Shown: positions 25,209-32,930, numbered from the stretch's first letter. The stretch is DNA of 64,000 nucleotides from Sulfotelmatobacter sp963788225 (GCA_963788225.1 CAWBGI010000006.1:62001-126000); one strand, 5' to 3'. Numbers and translations: made by a program. The notes: generated from the letters alone by a model not told the origin.

Positions 25209-25738
25209 AGTGCTTTCTTTCGCGCTTACAGCGCTTGATGGCGGGGCGGGCGTTACCCACGGCTTGCGCCGTGGGCTGCATTCTTTCGCCGCATCGCGGC
25301 TACGGTGCTACGTCGAGTGTGTCTCAGCACAGCCCTGCGCCCGGCTCATTTCTTCACGTTTCTGTTCTTTATACCTGGAGTGCGATTTTTGCCATCGTCT
25401 TTGCTTCCGTGGTGGGCGATGTGCTTCTGGCTCGCGCCATGAAGCAGGTCGGAGATGTTGGCGCTTTGCGGCGGCGCGCCGGTCTCGGTGTGGTAATCGC
25501 ACGCACGCTGGGCAATCCCAACTTTCTGCTCGGGGTCACGGCCATGGCCGTGGCTTTCTTCAGCCTGCTGTTCGCGCTCTCCTGGGGAGACGTAAGCCTG
25601 GTGGCCCCCGCCGCTGCTTCTCTCACGTTTATCGGCAACGCCGTCGCCGCGAAGATCTTTTTGCATGAACGCGTGGACCGGCGGCGGTGGATTGCCGCTT
25701 CGCTGGTCGCGGCGGGAGTGGCGCTGCTGGCGGGGTGA
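25205..25738 (+). CDS. Small EamA/SMR-like membrane protein, second subunit
   Basis: Up to 177 residues; the hydrophobic core starts near residue 56 (TWSAIFAIVFASVVGDVLLA) and keeps four helices, including ALSWGDVSLVAPAAASLTFI and the FLHERVDRRRWIAASLVAAG end. It is paralogous in layout to the upstream gene. The first 50 or so codons are odd: they read through a perfect hairpin at 25255-25274 (CCCACGGC-TTGC-GCCGTGGG) and a CGCCGCATCGCGGCTACGG stretch, both typical of dispersed intergenic repeats. No start codon occurs in frame after that, so the repeat appears to be translated. It probably works as a heterodimer with its neighbour. Confidence 0.7.
   Translation: MKCFLSRLQRLMAGRALPTACAVGCILSPHRGYGATSSVSQHSPAPGSFLHVSVLYTWSAIFAIVFASVVGDVLLARAMKQVGDVGALRRRAGLGVVIARTLGNPNFLLGVTAMAVAFFSLLFALSWGDVSLVAPAAASLTFIGNAVAAKIFLHERVDRRRWIAASLVAAGVALLAG
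25255..25274. repeat. Perfect palindrome inside an EamA gene
   Basis: CCCACGGC and GCCGTGGG form a perfect 8-bp stem around TTGC. The flanking GGGCTGCATTCTTTCGCC resembles dispersed acidobacterial intergenic repeats that I recall but cannot search here. It lies within the translated N-terminus of the second EamA gene. Confidence 0.6.
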
Positions 25739-25766
25739 AGCTCGCTATTGGTCTCCCTCACGCGTT

Positions 25767-25812
25767 GTCATTCCGAATCGGGCCAAAGGCCCGGTGAGGA
25801 ACCTGCTGTCCC
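25767..25812 (+). repeat. Dispersed palindromic repeat, ATTCCGAA family, copy 2
   Basis: CATTCCGAATCGGGCC pairs with GGCCCGGTGAGGAA, followed by CCTGCTG. It matches 5819-5862. Here it is intergenic, downstream of the EamA pair. Confidence 0.7.
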
Positions 25813-26019
25813 TCGCGGAGCGGATAAATTCTCGATTCGGGGCCTCAGCTGTCTCATTCCTGTGCCGGGTCGTTGAGTAGAGTTATCGCCACTACCGGGT
25901 GCAGTTCGAGACAACCTTGCGGGCCGCAACGTGAGCCCATGCGACTGGTGCGGGGAATAAACCGGGGGAATAAACCGGGGACAGACGGTGGAGTGCACCC
26001 CTGAGGTGAGACAAAAGAA

Positions 26020-27027
26020 CTAGGGACAGTTGCGTTGCGAAAAACATTGTAAACCGGGGAGTGGGGTCTGGGGCGAGGGGGCGGTTAGCTCCCTCGCCCC
26101 AGTCAGCTCTGTAGAAGCTTCGAGGCTGCGGGCCCACAACTGCTGCTCGAAAGCGGCGGGCGTTTGATATCCGAGCGCCGAATGCAGCCGCTGGTGGTTG
26201 TAAGTGGTCTCTAAGAACGTCGCCAGGTCACCGCGCAAGGCGTCCAGATCGCGCCAGTGGTTGCCGCGTACTTGCTCCTGCTTCAGGGTCTTCATGAAAG
26301 ATTCAGCCTTGGCATTGTCGTAAGGATTGCCCACCCGACTCATGCTCGGTTGCGCGCCATGGTCGGCGAGCAGGGTGAGATAGTCGGAACATGCGTACTG
26401 GATGCCGCGGTCGGAATGATGAATCAAGCCCGGCGCGGGTTGTCGTTCCGCCAGTGCCAGGCGCAACGCCTCCAGTGCCAAACTCGCGCCCAGATGTCGC
26501 GCCAGCGCCCACCCGATCACCCGCCGGGAATGTGCATCCAGCACCACGGCGAGATAGACAAACTCCTCCTGCAATCGCACATAGGTGATATCGGCCACCC
26601 AGAGTTCATTGAGGTTTTGCGTCACCAGGCCGCGCGCCAGGTTCGGCCATACCCGCCAGCCATGCTGCGAATCCGTCGTCGCCGGCACAAATCGCCGCCT
26701 GCGCAAACCGAGCAGATTGTCCTCGCGCATGAGCCGCAACACGCGCTTGGCGTTGACCGGGAGCCCGCGCTGCCGCAACTCTCGCTGCACTCGCCGATAG
26801 CCATAGAACCGCTTCGCCACGATCACTTGCTGGATGGCATCGCGCACTGCCGTATCTACCTGTCGCGGTGCGGAGGCTTCCCAGTGCCGATAAAATCCCG
26901 CGCGGCTCACGCCGCTCAACTCGCACATTCGCTCCACCCTGAGGCCGCCTTGCTCGGCCCGCTCCGCGATCAACGTGCAGATCGCTTCCCGTCCACTCCG
27001 ATGCGCCGCAAGGCTTCGCCGAAAAAA
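26020..27027 (-). CDS. IS3-family transposase OrfB (DDE integrase)
   Basis: The catalytic half of the transposase, about 335 residues counted from the slippery site. An HTH_21-like N-terminal region (SGVSRAGFYRHWEAS, YGYRRVQRELRQRG) is followed by the rve integrase core with the DDE triad: WVADITYV, HHSDRGIQY and the Glu in KAESFMKTLKQE. The C-terminus contains YNHQRLHSALGYQTPAAFE. The frame is open upstream to 27216, but that part is the shadow of orfA. Expression is expected as an OrfAB fusion through a -1 shift at TTTTTTC (27022-27027), or from an internal ATG at 26928. Confidence 0.9.
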   Translation of the reverse strand, partial: FFRRSLAAHRSGREAICTLIAERAEQGGLRVERMCELSGVSRAGFYRHWEASAPRQVDTAVRDAIQQVIVAKRFYGYRRVQRELRQRGLPVNAKRVLRLMREDNLLGLRRRRFVPATTDSQHGWRVWPNLARGLVTQNLNELWVADITYVRLQEEFVYLAVVLDAHSRRVIGWALARHLGASLALEALRLALAERQPAPGLIHHSDRGIQYACSDYLTLLADHGAQPSMSRVGNPYDNAKAESFMKTLKQEQVRGNHWRDLDALRGDLATFLETTYNHQRLHSALGYQTPAAFEQQLWARSLEASTELTGARELTAPSPQTPLPGLQCFSQRNCP

Positions 27028-27350
27028 TCCAGTTCCAACTCCTGCTGCCCTACTTTGCGTTCTAACTCTGCGATCCGCTTCCGCGCCGCCAGCAACTCCC
27101 CACGTCCGGCCATGGCTTCCGACCCACTGGCCGCTGCCAGCGTTTGCTTTCGCGGTCTTCCTCTCCGCCGATGCACGAGCCCAGCTTCCCCTAACTCTGC
27201 GTACCGATCCTTCCACACGTACAGCCGCTTCCGTCGAATGCCCAGCTCTTGCGCCACCCCGCTCACGCTTTCTCCCGATAACACCCGCCGTACCGCGGCC
27301 AGCTTCAACTCCTTCGCGTATTCAATCTGCTTCGGTTCGCCTTGTGACAT
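26970..27350 (-). CDS. IS3-family transposase OrfA (HTH)
   Basis: A 126-residue DNA-binding subunit. A helix-turn-helix (ELKLAAVRRVLSGESVSGVA, then RRKRLYVWKDRYAELG) is followed by a leucine-zipper-like helix (LLAARKRIAELERKVGQQEL) ending ELDFFGEALRR. The last part overlaps orfB in the -1 frame at six consecutive T residues, the expected place for programmed frameshifting. By itself, OrfA binds the element ends and usually represses transposition. Confidence 0.9.
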   Translation of the reverse strand: MSQGEPKQIEYAKELKLAAVRRVLSGESVSGVAQELGIRRKRLYVWKDRYAELGEAGLVHRRRGRPRKQTLAAASGSEAMAGRGELLAARKRIAELERKVGQQELELDFFGEALRRIGVDGKRSAR

Positions 27351-27432
27351 GCGTTCTCCTCTCGAGAACTGTCACCATTTTCCTTGTCTCAGTTTTGGGG
27401 TGCACTCCACCGTCTGTCCCCACATTATGAAG

Positions 27433-27470
27433 AGGCGCAGGCGCTCCGGCTTGCGCCTTTTTTGTTTTTT
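27433..27470 (+). repeat. GGCGCA hairpin 1, distal leader of nuclease gene 1
   Basis: AGGCGCA (27433-27439) pairs with TGCGCCT (27452-27458), followed by a long T-rich tract (TTTTTTGTTTTTT). By form it is an intrinsic terminator, but no plus-strand gene lies upstream. It recurs as part of a two-hairpin leader in front of both PD-(D/E)XK genes. Confidence 0.75.
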
Positions 27471-27599
27471 CTTGTCAAGACCCTGAAGTTGATGATTTCT
27501 TTGCAAGTTATTCATTCATTTAGGAATATAAAGTTGCTTTTGGTGGCGGGTTTGCCCCCTTCGGTTTGATATTCTAATAATAGAGGGTGGGGAAAACCG

Positions 27600-27637
27600 T
27601 GGCGCAGGTCCTTTTGGGCTTGCGCCATTTGTGTTTT
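27600..27637 (+). repeat. GGCGCA hairpin 2, proximal leader of nuclease gene 1
   Basis: TGGCGCA (27600-27606) pairs with TGCGCCA (27621-27627), and TTTGTGTTTTC follows. It is very similar to the hairpin at 46823-46848 read on the minus strand: both have GGCGCAGG, a CCTT/GGG loop, TTGCGCC and TTTGTGTTT. Confidence 0.8.
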
Positions 27638-27646
27638 CAGGGCGCT

Positions 27647-27710
27647 GGGGCTAAAGCCTGGTTCCATTTTGGAGCGCTCGACGCGGCGCTTAAGCGCCGC
27701 TCTTTCACGG
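27647..27710 (+). repeat. Two-hairpin REP-like element, copy 1
   Basis: First hairpin GGGGCTAAAGCCTGG, second hairpin GCGGCGCTTAAGCGCCGCTC, then TTTCACGG. The same plan occurs at 31717-31782, 56651-56713 (reverse) and 57732-57795. Here it is intergenic, between the second GGCGCA hairpin and the nuclease gene. Confidence 0.75.
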
Positions 27711-27829
27711 TTGTGCACCCATTTGCTTGATTCTGCTGGCGCTGTGCGGTTGGTGCGCGGGAGATCCCTCGCCCGGCTGAAGTGCGCCGGGACTTCGGGA
27801 TGACTCAGGAGCAGGAGAGGGTTGTGAAT

Positions 27830-28384
27830 ATGAGTAAACGGTCGAGGGATGGTGAGGGTGGGCGACGGAGGCGGCAGACGGGTCGACGGGCTCGGGGGCG
27901 GAAGGAAACTCGGCGGCGGGTTAAGCGGGTGCGGTGTGTGGGCGGACTGCGGAAGCGGAATAACTCGAAGCATGTGGGAGAGATGGCTGAGATGCAGTTC
28001 ATGCTGGATGCGGCGCGGCGCGGGTTTGGGGTGTCTCGACCGTTTGGGAATAATGAGCGCTATGACGTGATTGTGGACGCTCCGCGGCGGTTGTGGAGGG
28101 TGCAGGTTAAGGCTAGCGGGGCGGCGCATCACAACGGGTTCGCGGTGCGGGCGTGCTGGCGGACTACGCGAAAGCATATGCCTTACACGTCGAAGCAGAT
28201 TGATTTTCTGGCGGTGGTGATTCAGGGGAAGCGGATGTGCGGTCGGAGGATCTGGTATTTGATTCCGGTGCGGGCTTTGGGCGGGCGGTTGACGATTAAT
28301 CTTTATCCGTTCGGGTGCCGAAAGGATGGTGAGGAGCGGTTTGAGAAATATCGCGAGGCTTGGGGGTTGCTGGAGAAGGCGTGA
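27830..28384 (+). CDS. PD-(D/E)XK nuclease of the group I intron endonuclease type (copy 1)
   Basis: About 184 residues. The ATG at 27830 is chosen because GGAGAGGG precedes it; frame is open from a GTG at 27782. The N-terminal 45 residues are extremely Arg-rich. The core matches the family of I-Ssp6803I (PDDEXK_5): GEMAEMQFMLDAARRGFGVS, RPFGNNERYDVIVD with Asp79, and WRVQVKAS with Lys94, then KQIDFLAVV and IWYLIPV. It ends FEKYREAWGLLEKA. The active-site acid before Lys is Gln, as in the second copy. It is a freestanding gene without an intron; a DNA-cutting or mobile role is inference. Confidence 0.75.
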   Translation: MSKRSRDGEGGRRRRQTGRRARGRKETRRRVKRVRCVGGLRKRNNSKHVGEMAEMQFMLDAARRGFGVSRPFGNNERYDVIVDAPRRLWRVQVKASGAAHHNGFAVRACWRTTRKHMPYTSKQIDFLAVVIQGKRMCGRRIWYLIPVRALGGRLTINLYPFGCRKDGEERFEKYREAWGLLEKA

Positions 28385-28881
28385 TGGGCGCGGGTTAGGA
28401 GTGCGTGCGATTATGCCGCCTCCGCTTCGCGGCTGCATTTGTGCCGGAACTCCATTGCGAATTCTTAACAGCTAGTTCTCACAAGAGACTCTTACGTGCG
28501 GGGCTAATGAATGCTGTCGCTCGCGACTCTTGATAGGGGCTCGGTTCCAGAATGAAACCGTTTGCCCACACTGTTGCAAAAATTGCACACCGCGCGCGGA
28601 CCTAGTTTGCGTGCGTACCGGCTACCGGCAGGCAGTTCCTGCAGGCCGCAGCGATGAATTGCTGCGTTTCGGGTGTGGTTACCTTTTGGCCGGCTGGGTA
28701 AGTCCTAGATAGAACTCCGCATACCGTCTGGTGAGCTTGCCTGGGGTGGGCAGGTGCTTATTTCGCAACCGGCGCATTTTAGTTTGCAACTAACTTTGTG
28801 GGCCTGTGTTCTTGCTGAACATGATGGCAAGTGGAGTGCTAAGTTCCAGTAGATTCGCCATCGGGTCGTGGGGACTGGGGT
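28385..28881. other. Intergenic region, nothing recognised
   Basis: About 500 bp between the nuclease and a secreted hypothetical protein. A 60-residue frame at 28530 has no ribosome site and no protein-like composition. Several short GC-rich palindromes are visible (for example around 28620-28645) but none matches other repeats in the window. I see no RNA gene or clear promoter. Confidence 0.5.
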
Positions 28882-29502
28882 ATGGTGAAAGGAATTGCAT
28901 CCGCCGGGGTCGTTGGTTTGGTGCTGCTGGCCGCTTATGCGGCGGTGGCCGAAGACGGGCGCGAATCGCTTCCCGATGCTCCATCGGCGGTGGTGGCCGC
29001 CCAGAGGTTGAACGCGCCGGGCGAAGAAGCTGGTTCGCCGGTGAATTCGGGCGAGATGGATGTTGCCGCCGGGACGATGCGGCAGAATGAATCCCTGGTT
29101 TTTGACGAGACTTCGGCTCGTCGCCAAGACTCTGACGCCTTCTTCCGCAAGTATCTGTCCTCATCCCCTGTCAAACAACAACCGGTTTCTGCGAAGGGCG
29201 GAAGCCTGATGGGACGAGCCATGCACGCGCTTGTGCGCACCGTGGTCATCCGGAATGAGTCGGGGAAAAATCGGTTGAATAGCGCTTATTTGCTGCGAAC
29301 GCTGGGCGCCGTGGCCAAGGATAGCGCTTCGACTCCTTACTGGAGACGGCATTTTTCTGACGCCGCGGGCGATTTTGGTTCGACGGTGGGCAGCGACGCG
29401 GGGATGAATTTGTGGAACGAGTTTGGGCCTGGGATTGAGCACTTGGCGAAAAATCACGTCCCCTCATTTTTCTCCAAGATTGGGGAACGCAGCGCCAAGT
29501 AA
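28882..29502 (+). CDS. Secreted hypothetical protein with LPDAPS motif
   Basis: A 206-residue exported protein of unknown function. The signal peptide ends AAVA-E. It is followed by SLPDAPSAVVAAQ; a short LPDAPS motif just after the signal peptide recurs in acidobacterial exported proteins (recalled, not searched). The C-terminal half contains YLLRTLGAVAKDSASTPYWR and ends with a short basic tail; no membrane segment is present. It is transcribed toward the convergent cytochrome gene. Confidence 0.6.
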   Translation: MVKGIASAGVVGLVLLAAYAAVAEDGRESLPDAPSAVVAAQRLNAPGEEAGSPVNSGEMDVAAGTMRQNESLVFDETSARRQDSDAFFRKYLSSSPVKQQPVSAKGGSLMGRAMHALVRTVVIRNESGKNRLNSAYLLRTLGAVAKDSASTPYWRRHFSDAAGDFGSTVGSDAGMNLWNEFGPGIEHLAKNHVPSFFSKIGERSAK

Positions 29503-29533
29503 ATGGTTTGCACGGTTGCGGCTGCTCGTGGTC

Positions 29534-29956
29534 TTACTTCTGCTGAATTGATTCCACGTGTTTGGTGATGGCGTCCAGCCTCACTTCTCCCCAGTCTTGA
29601 TCGGATTCGACCTCGTGGAAGATTGGTCCGTAGATGGGCATCTCTCGACTGCCTAGAGCCAGCCAGCTAGGTTCCTTTCCTTCGATGGTTTCCTTGATTC
29701 GCTGGTAGGGAAACTTTCCGCCATTTCTTTGGGAGATGAGGGTCAGGTTCGCGGGCTTGCGGTTTAGGGTTGCGGCTGCTGGGCCGTGGCCGCGTCCGTC
29801 AGCTCCATGACAGGTGGCGCATTGATGCTGGAATATCTTTGCACCATCGATGGGGATGCGCGTTTGCGCTTCGGGAGCGGCTGCGGGCTTTTGGCTTTGG
29901 GCTGTGCAAACTAACGAGACCGATAACATTGCGGCAAGAATCAGGCTTGGGCGCAT
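29534..29956 (-). CDS. c-type cytochrome, monoheme
   Basis: A 140-residue periplasmic cytochrome c. The ATG at 29956 starts a signal peptide ending VCTA-Q; the longer frame to 30187 has no cytochrome features. One heme site is present (QHQCATCHGADGRGHGPAA), and a later Met in SREMPIYGP is a likely distal ligand. The size and motifs fit single-domain class I cytochromes. No oxidase or dehydrogenase lies beside it, so the redox partner is unknown. Confidence 0.85.
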   Translation of the reverse strand: MRPSLILAAMLSVSLVCTAQSQKPAAAPEAQTRIPIDGAKIFQHQCATCHGADGRGHGPAAATLNRKPANLTLISQRNGGKFPYQRIKETIEGKEPSWLALGSREMPIYGPIFHEVESDQDWGEVRLDAITKHVESIQQK

Positions 29957-30083
29957 CGGGATGCCTCCATGGGAGTCGCGGCAGGAGTGCCGTAATGGCC
30001 CAGTCTGTATGTTTCCATCGCGGGTATGGCTTTGTCTGTGATTGGGGACACGTTGCGGTGATGTGAAATGCGGCTCAGCCGGA

Positions 30084-31238
30084 TCAGTAGATGTTTGGGC
30101 CGGTATCGGTGACGCCGGGGATTGTGATGCGGAGAAAGCGCGGGATGTAGTCGTTGGCGCAGACCAAGTCGGCCGAGTCCAAGGCATTCACGTTGTAGGT
30201 GAGGAGAATTCCGCTGGAGTCGGTGAATTCCGGGTGCGCTCTGGGATTGTAGGTGACGAGATTCCCGACCTTGCATCCGGGCGCGCCAGCCTCGGGAGTG
30301 GTGTAGACGACCGTCTCATTCGTCCACGGGCCCTGCGGGTTGCAGGAATAATACGTGGTGACCTGGTTCCACAAGGGATAGGCGGGCTTCAGGGGATTCA
30401 TTCCGGTCATCAGGTAGAAGGTGCCGGTGGTTGCGGTCATCTGGTCCACGGAAAATCCGGGAGTGATGGCTTTCACTCCGCTAAGTGGAGTGGCGTTGGT
30501 TTGCGAGGTTACCCATTGGCTGGTGGTCGCGTTCCAGAAGGTCCACTGCGAAGGTTCGGTGAGGTAGTTGAGGGACGTGGTGCGGGCTACGTAGGGGGTC
30601 TTGTTGTCGTTGGGGGGATTCTGTATGCCGTAGATGTAGTAGTAGCCATCATCGGCTTGCATGAGCTCGCTGCCCCACTGAATTTTCGCACCGGTAGAGG
30701 CTACGGGCGTAATCGACTGGATGGTGTAGCTTGGCCAGTCCACGATGGCTACTGATTCGCCTACGAACTTTAGTGTGGAACTCCACTGCGTGAGCATGAT
30801 CTCGATCTGGTAGGTTCCGGGCGAGGGCTCGACCAGGAGATTGGCTTCCGGCCAGAAAAAGTCGTTCTTGGTGGTGGGCACGAAGTAGGAGGTGGTTTTT
30901 GGTGGATAGCCTACAGTGGTTAGCGTGTCGGCCGTCTGATTTTGAATGGTTAGCGAATTGTGCGCGGTGAAGAGATCGCTGGAACGAAGCCGGGTTGTGG
31001 GGTTCACTGTGCCGATGTAGGAGTCGGACCATATCCAGAGGTTGGTGCCATCGGGGAGAAGGAGAGAGTAGGAGCCGTCGCCGCCGGTCCATCCCGGGCC
31101 GTTTTGCTGGAAGAAGGTATCGAAGGTTGTGTCTTCGGTGGCTGGGGAGGGTGATGCGGGGAGGGTGCATTGGGAGAATGCGGGTAGAGTGATTAGGATT
31201 ATTGTGCAGATGATTCGTAAGAATGTGATTCGTTTCAT
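30084..31238 (-). CDS. Secreted propeller-like protein (DUF4185/DUF5005-like)
   Basis: A 384-residue exported protein with an N-terminal signal peptide (MKRITFLRIICTIILITLPA). The body contains GPGWTGGDGSYSLLLPDGTN, LWIWSDSYIG and a later NPRAHPEF, features I associate with DUF4185/DUF5005 five-bladed propellers related to glycosidases. That is a recalled similarity and the family is tentative. It lies downstream of hpnE on the same strand, about 75 bp away, but nothing links it to hopanoids. Trp/Tyr-rich and Thr-rich composition suits a carbohydrate-binding exported protein. Confidence 0.6.
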   Translation of the reverse strand: MKRITFLRIICTIILITLPAFSQCTLPASPSPATEDTTFDTFFQQNGPGWTGGDGSYSLLLPDGTNLWIWSDSYIGTVNPTTRLRSSDLFTAHNSLTIQNQTADTLTTVGYPPKTTSYFVPTTKNDFFWPEANLLVEPSPGTYQIEIMLTQWSSTLKFVGESVAIVDWPSYTIQSITPVASTGAKIQWGSELMQADDGYYYIYGIQNPPNDNKTPYVARTTSLNYLTEPSQWTFWNATTSQWVTSQTNATPLSGVKAITPGFSVDQMTATTGTFYLMTGMNPLKPAYPLWNQVTTYYSCNPQGPWTNETVVYTTPEAGAPGCKVGNLVTYNPRAHPEFTDSSGILLTYNVNALDSADLVCANDYIPRFLRITIPGVTDTGPNIY

Positions 31239-31313
31239 TGATCCTCTGATCCTCTCAAATGCCGCGCTGGTGGCCTATTTTAGACGGCATGGTCTGGTGA
31301 AGCAATGCAAAAG

Positions 31314-32819
31314 CTATCGGAAGAGGCGCATCAGGCCTGTTGCTGGCAGGTCGGGCGACAGGAAGTGGGAGTCTTTGGTCCCTGCGGCGCAGGTTAGGGC
31401 TTCGGCGGCTAGGTATCCGCTGCGGACTGCGCCTTCCATGGTGGCGGGCCAGCCAGTGGCGGTCCAATCGCCGGCTAGGAAGACTCGGGGCCACGCCGTG
31501 GTTTGCGGCGGACGGTGGGCGTCGATGCCGGGTCGCGGCGAGTAGACGGCTTGAACTTCTTTGATTACGGTGGACTTTATTAAGTTCGCGGCGCGGGCTG
31601 CGGGGAAGAATTCGCGGACTTCTTTGAGAGCCAGGTCGACGATTTCGGTGCGGGATTTTTCGATGAGGCTTTTCGAGGAGCTGACGACCAGTTCGATGTA
31701 GCTTCCAGTCACCTCTGGGGCTAAAGCCCGGCTCTCAGCAGGGGTGGCTTTTGCGGCACGCCTTAAGTCGTGCCCTTCCCGGTCTTTTTCGCCCCCGGCT
31801 TTCGGAGATTGAAGCAGGCGGGATTTGTGGAACATCCATTGAATTGTGCGGTCTAGAAGGACGGCGTGGTCCAGGTCGCTGATTGGGCGGTCGAACCAGA
31901 GATGAATGCCGGTGATGGGAGAGGATTCGAAGTGGGAGATCTTTTCTCGGAGATCGGTGCTTTCTGGTGTGTCGATAAGGATGGAGTCGAGAGCGTCGAA
32001 AGGGAGCGCCGAGATGAAGTAATCGAATACATCAGCAACCTGGCTCTCGCGGTAGTCCGCTCGAGTGCGAGTGCGAACGGTAACTCTCGATTCGCTGGGC
32101 GTGAGATACGCGAGGGAAGTGCGAAAGCGAATCTCGCCGCCTCGGGCGCGAATGTAGTCTCCGGCGCGGTTGTAGAGATCGGTCAGGGGAACGCTGGGAA
32201 CACCCATGTGGCGGGCTTCGGGCGACTTCATCGATTCGCGCACTACCTGGGCTGCGTAGGAAATCGAAATCAGGTCCAGATCTTCGCTGAGGGCGCTTAC
32301 CAGGATCGGCTTCCAGAAACGCTGAAGGGCGTTTTCGGTTTGGCCGTGTTGGTGGCACCAGTCTTGGAAGGATTGACCAGTGTCTGGTTGCCTGATCAAC
32401 GTTAGAGCTGCGATCGCTCGTGAGATTACCAGCTTGTCTTTCGCATTTAGAAATGGAAAGCGCAGAAAACTTGGCGCGGTGTGCAGCGGTGCGGGTAGCG
32501 GCGAGGCTCGCATTACGCTGGTGCGGCCTCCGGGTTCGATGAATGTCATTTCGTCGTACCAGCGGATTTTGTCTTCGACGCCGATGCGGCGGTAGAACTC
32601 GACGAGGTTGGTGCAGACGCGGAAAAGCACGTGCTGGCAGTTGTCGACTACCTCGCCGGTGCCGGGATGTTCGTAGGAGGAAGCGCGGCCGCCCAAGTAG
32701 GGGCGGCGTTCGAATAGGGTGACCTTGAAGCCGGAGTCTGATAAGGCGCAGGCTGCGGCCAGGCCGGCTAGACCGCCTCCGGCTACGGCCACGGTTGGTT
32801 GGGGCGGGGTCTGGCTCAT
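31314..32819 (-). CDS. hpnE: Hydroxysqualene dehydroxylase HpnE
   Basis: A 501-residue flavoprotein of the phytoene-desaturase type that reduces hydroxysqualene to squalene, the last step of the HpnCDE route. The ATG at 32819 (MSQTPPQPTVAV) is chosen; the upstream frame is translated repeat. The FAD site is AGGGLAGLAAA near residues 14-24, and the LFERRPYLGGRASSY stretch follows. A foreign-looking stretch of about 34 residues (about 338-371, DNA 31707-31808) interrupts the frame between WMFHKSRLL and GSYIELVVS. It is encoded by a dispersed two-hairpin repeat and keeps the frame. It follows hpnD after a 112-bp gap filled by an inverted repeat. Confidence 0.92.
   Translation of the reverse strand: MSQTPPQPTVAVAGGGLAGLAAACALSDSGFKVTLFERRPYLGGRASSYEHPGTGEVVDNCQHVLFRVCTNLVEFYRRIGVEDKIRWYDEMTFIEPGGRTSVMRASPLPAPLHTAPSFLRFPFLNAKDKLVISRAIAALTLIRQPDTGQSFQDWCHQHGQTENALQRFWKPILVSALSEDLDLISISYAAQVVRESMKSPEARHMGVPSVPLTDLYNRAGDYIRARGGEIRFRTSLAYLTPSESRVTVRTRTRADYRESQVADVFDYFISALPFDALDSILIDTPESTDLREKISHFESSPITGIHLWFDRPISDLDHAVLLDRTIQWMFHKSRLLQSPKAGGEKDREGHDLRRAAKATPAESRALAPEVTGSYIELVVSSSKSLIEKSRTEIVDLALKEVREFFPAARAANLIKSTVIKEVQAVYSPRPGIDAHRPPQTTAWPRVFLAGDWTATGWPATMEGAVRSGYLAAEALTCAAGTKDSHFLSPDLPATGLMRLFR
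31717..31782 (+). repeat. Two-hairpin REP-like element, copy 2, inside hpnE
   Basis: GGGGCTAAAGCCCGG, then GCGGCACG...CGTGCCCTTCCCGG, the same plan and partly the same bases as 57732-57795. It falls within hpnE coding sequence on the opposite strand and accounts for the extra 34 codons. Confidence 0.75.
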
Positions 32820-32830
32820 GCGAGAGGTAA

Positions 32831-32917
32831 ATTGCTGATTGATGATTGCTGATTGATGATTGAAAACAGTGCGGGTGAGGTTTTTCAATCAGCAATCAGC
32901 AATCAACAATCAGCAAT
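32831..32917. repeat. Inverted repeat of ATTGCTGATTG units
   Basis: Arms at 32831-32863 and 32885-32917 are 33 bases each with two mismatches, separated by 21 bases. Each arm is made of ATTGCTG and ATTGATG units. It fills the gap between hpnD and hpnE and could form a strong RNA hairpin in the operon transcript. Confidence 0.88.
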
Positions 32918-32930
32918 TCCTCCGATGGTA

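Larger units (their letters stand above)
25977..27421. mobile_element. IS3-family insertion sequence, complete
   Basis: The left end reads GGGGACAGACGGTGGAGTGC from 25977 and the right end, in reverse from 27421, is identical for 25 bases and then about 60% similar for 30 more. The strict TG...CA boundaries inside this are 25989 and 27409 (1421 bp), a normal IS3 size. It contains orfA and orfB on the minus strand with a -1 frameshift site. All catalytic residues are present, so it may be active. Left flank contains a short direct duplication (GGAATAAACCGGG twice). Confidence 0.88.

Noticed and set aside
28530..28712. A 60-codon plus-strand frame in the 28.4-28.9 kb gap
   Set aside because: No ribosome site, no recognisable motif, and Cys/Arg composition typical of random GC-rich sequence.
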